Assembly (NCBI GenBank): GCA_030747475.1
Contig: JASLKO010000062.1
Coordinates: forward strand, 1 to 7,317
Source: Candidatus Thalassarchaeaceae archaeon
GTDB lineage: Archaea > Thermoplasmatota > Poseidoniia > Poseidoniales > Thalassarchaeaceae
Reading direction: 5' to 3'
DNA length: 7,317 bases
The number at the start of each line of letters is the position of its first letter. Positions within the stretch are counted from its first letter, which is position 1. Of the stretch, positions 5,309 to 7,317 are shown piece by piece. Position numbers and translations under genes: made by a program. The notes beneath the pieces are model-generated. The model was given only the letters and a program-made list of their open reading frames with translations, searched no databases and was not told where the DNA came from.

Positions 5309-7317
5309 ATGGTGCATCGGAGAGAGGGTGTTCTTTCGTTGAGTATGATTGCCCTCATGCTTCTCGCAGTTCAGATTCCAATGTTCGACAATGTGTCGCC
5401 TGAACAAACTCTCTACCGCAGCCAAAGCGTACCCCTAGATTGTGGCAATTCAACTCGGAACCAGGGCTCGCCGATTCATGTCGATGTACTGAACGGAAGC
5501 GATGCATGGAACGGGACAGATATCTGTCCGAAAGCCACGATTTATGGCGCGGTTCAAAGTGCTGTTTCAAACGATGAAATCATTGTGCACTCGGGAGTGT
5601 ACTACGAGAATATCACAATCGATAACCTCGATGGATTAACGATTCGAGCGGCAGATAACGAACGGGTGGTCATTGATGGCACCAAAAGCATCGCAGATGA
5701 CCTCAATCTTTCTTGGTCAACTGCAACCGATGGCATCCAATATGTCGACCTGGCCGACCCGGGTTGGCAATTGTTTCTGAATTATGATGAACAGGTTCCG
5801 GCAAGATGGCCAAATGCAAACTTCAGCGATGGAACAGTGTTCAACCGAACACACAATTGGGCACATGGAACCATCACCGGTTCGAACAATGCATACACCA
5901 ATGGTTGGTTGACAGATTCAGGTGCAGTCGCAGGAGGGCATGGGGGGCTCAATGCGAGCGGAATAGATCCTGTGGGCGCCATTGCTATCCTCAACGTCGC
6001 ATCTTTCCGCTCATACAGTCGAATTGTAACCGGATGGAATACCAATAACGAAACATTCAGTTTTGCTCAAACAGATGAATGGAAGACCAAGCACCATGCC
6101 TACTTCCTTGAAGGGAAACGTGAACTAATCGATGTTGAAGGCGAATGGTGGCTCAACAACACAAATCAACGGCTGCACTATTTGCCACCTGCCGGACACG
6201 ATGCGAACGATCTGGACCTTCGTGTCAAAATGCAGCCATTCGCTTTCACGGTCACAAATTCCGATAATGTAACCCTTGGTGGATTGGAGTTCTTTGCCAC
6301 CACCGCTCAATTCGATAGTTGCGATGGTTGTGCGATTGATGGTGCAACAATGCTCTATCCAAGCACCTCAAAGCGTGGCCTCAATATTGCAGGTGAAGAT
6401 ATCGATGAAAGATGGGTTACCCGCTTTGACCGATGCACGAATTCCTTGGTCAATCAAACTGCAATCCTCTATACAGATGGCACAGCTATCGAGTTCCATG
6501 GTGGCGCATTGCAATCCCACAATAACACGGTTCACGATTCATATTTCCACCATATTGACTGGTCGGTTAGCGATACACCTGGATTGATGGTGACGATCTA
6601 TGACGGTGGGAAAGACAACTCCTTCACCAACAATACAATCAGTCTGACCGGTGCCTCTGCAACCATCTCAATCGGCGATGCGCCTACGGTGATGTACAAT
6701 GATGTCTGGAACACTGGTCTTTTGCAAACCGATGGTGCCGTTGTCCAAATGATGATGGCTGAACAACAGGATGCTGACATTGCCTACAACTGGATACATG
6801 ATACCGACAAATATGGCATTCGAATGGATGGTCCAGTCGGTGGTACAAATGAAGGAAGAAATGCCACAGTCCACCACAATGTGTTGTGGAATGTCAGTGG
6901 AGCCATCATGGTCAAGGGCGACTATCACACCGCGAGTAATAACACAATTTTTGGCAACGACCGTGGCAAAAATCACATTATTGTGCTCAATGAAAATGGA
7001 GTGGGCAATGAGAACTCCACAATTTGGCATAATGCTGCAGATTCGATTGCTGCGCATCGCACTCAAGATTGGGATGGATACCCCTTGCAGAATGGGACCT
7101 ATGGCTACAATTGGAATGGTTACAGAAATAGTACCAACCAAGCAAATGTTTCCTCGATGCTAGTCGATCCAGCGAACCGTGATTTCAGGCCACTTGTGTA
7201 TTCTGATTTAGATGTCCTAAATGCAGGCGCGTATGAGGCAGGGGCTGCAAACCCCTGGACTGCGGGCAACTCTTGGACCTATGTTCGACCCCCCAACCCA
7301 ATCGTTGGTTGTCTTGA
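5309..7317 (+). CDS. Secreted right-handed parallel beta-helix protein, possible polysaccharide-active enzyme (3'-partial)
   Basis: The frame stays open from the ATG at 5309 to the last base (669 complete codons), so the end is outside the window. Starting at 5309 gives a good signal peptide: MVHRREG followed by a hydrophobic run (about residues 8-26). The ATG at 5345 would lose the basic part. 'ATIYGAVQSAVSNDEIIVHSG' (76-96) is the usual opening of pectate-lyase-like beta-helices. Next come 'QLFLNYDEQVPARWPN' (154-169) and 'GEWWLNNTNQRLHYLPP' (278-294), features I associate with beta-helix glycoside hydrolases such as GH141/GH120-like proteins. Helix coils follow, about 315-640 ('NNTISLTG', 'IAYNWIHDTDKYGIRMDG', 'HHNVLWNVSGAIMVKG', 'SNNTIFGN'), closing with 'DFRPL...VLNAGAYEAG'. 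There are 21 N-x-S/T sequons, which suggests a heavily N-glycosylated exported protein. A membrane anchor may follow downstream, as in the surface protein at the window start. Enzymatic activity is inferred; it could be only a binding or adhesion protein. Confidence 0.82.
   Translation, partial: MVHRREGVLSLSMIALMLLAVQIPMFDNVSPEQTLYRSQSVPLDCGNSTRNQGSPIHVDVLNGSDAWNGTDICPKATIYGAVQSAVSNDEIIVHSGVYYENITIDNLDGLTIRAADNERVVIDGTKSIADDLNLSWSTATDGIQYVDLADPGWQLFLNYDEQVPARWPNANFSDGTVFNRTHNWAHGTITGSNNAYTNGWLTDSGAVAGGHGGLNASGIDPVGAIAILNVASFRSYSRIVTGWNTNNETFSFAQTDEWKTKHHAYFLEGKRELIDVEGEWWLNNTNQRLHYLPPAGHDANDLDLRVKMQPFAFTVTNSDNVTLGGLEFFATTAQFDSCDGCAIDGATMLYPSTSKRGLNIAGEDIDERWVTRFDRCTNSLVNQTAILYTDGTAIEFHGGALQSHNNTVHDSYFHHIDWSVSDTPGLMVTIYDGGKDNSFTNNTISLTGASATISIGDAPTVMYNDVWNTGLLQTDGAVVQMMMAEQQDADIAYNWIHDTDKYGIRMDGPVGGTNEGRNATVHHNVLWNVSGAIMVKGDYHTASNNTIFGNDRGKNHIIVLNENGVGNENSTIWHNAADSIAAHRTQDWDGYPLQNGTYGYNWNGYRNSTNQANVSSMLVDPANRDFRPLVYSDLDVLNAGAYEAGAANPWTAGNSWTYVRPPNPIVGCL

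Noticed and set aside
5345..5347. ATG at 5345 as start of the beta-helix gene
   Set aside because: It would begin in the hydrophobic core of the signal peptide and drop the basic n-region HRR; 5309 gives a complete signal sequence and is in the same frame after an in-frame stop at 5285.
6771..7163. 130-residue plus-strand open frame and the shorter ones at 5806-6048 and 6276-6587
   Set aside because: All are out-of-frame readings of the continuous beta-helix frame, Met/Trp/Arg-skewed and without a domain.

Overview
The window reads as a piece of a marine planktonic euryarchaeal genome, most likely Marine Group II (Candidatus Poseidoniales); this is inference, not proof. The clues are a very large secreted multidomain protein with one C-terminal membrane anchor, a short acidic cytosolic tail ending in a 'GWSP..VQ..LDAGWT.EQL' type motif that I associate from memory with this group, acidic and Asp/Gly-rich ectodomains, dense gene packing, and moderate GC. 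No rRNA, tRNA, mobile element or CRISPR array is visible. All four genes lie on the + strand.

Layout. (1) Positions 1-3000: the 3' part of a surface protein whose start lies upstream of the window. It has the end of one probable lamin-tail domain, two further lamin-tail domains, a complete two-HKD phospholipase D/nuclease domain, calcium-binding TSP3-like repeats, one transmembrane helix and a cytosolic tail. (2) About 3013-3996: an Fe(II)/2-oxoglutarate dioxygenase of the isopenicillin-N-synthase superfamily with an intact HxD...H...RxS site. (3) 3986-5260: a thymidine phosphorylase (deoA) of the short, bacterial-type architecture, overlapping gene 2 by 11 nt. (4) 5261-5308: a 48-nt gap holding a perfect 9-bp inverted repeat. 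(5) 5309 to the window end: a secreted right-handed parallel beta-helix protein with a signal peptide and 21 N-glycosylation sequons; its 3' end lies beyond the window. This last gene has no stop codon inside the window.

How they may work together. Genes 1-3 are nearly contiguous (12-nt gap, then an 11-nt overlap) and look co-transcribed. A plausible reading is a DNA or nucleoside scavenging unit. The cell-surface HKD protein would cut extracellular DNA or another phosphodiester. Imported thymidine would be split by DeoA into thymine and deoxyribose-1-phosphate. The dioxygenase could then act on the released base, in the manner of fungal thymine-7-hydroxylase, which belongs to the same superfamily. 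The dioxygenase substrate is the weakest link. The beta-helix protein appears to be a separate transcription unit, possibly for polysaccharide binding or breakdown, which fits a heterotrophic lifestyle on algal detritus.
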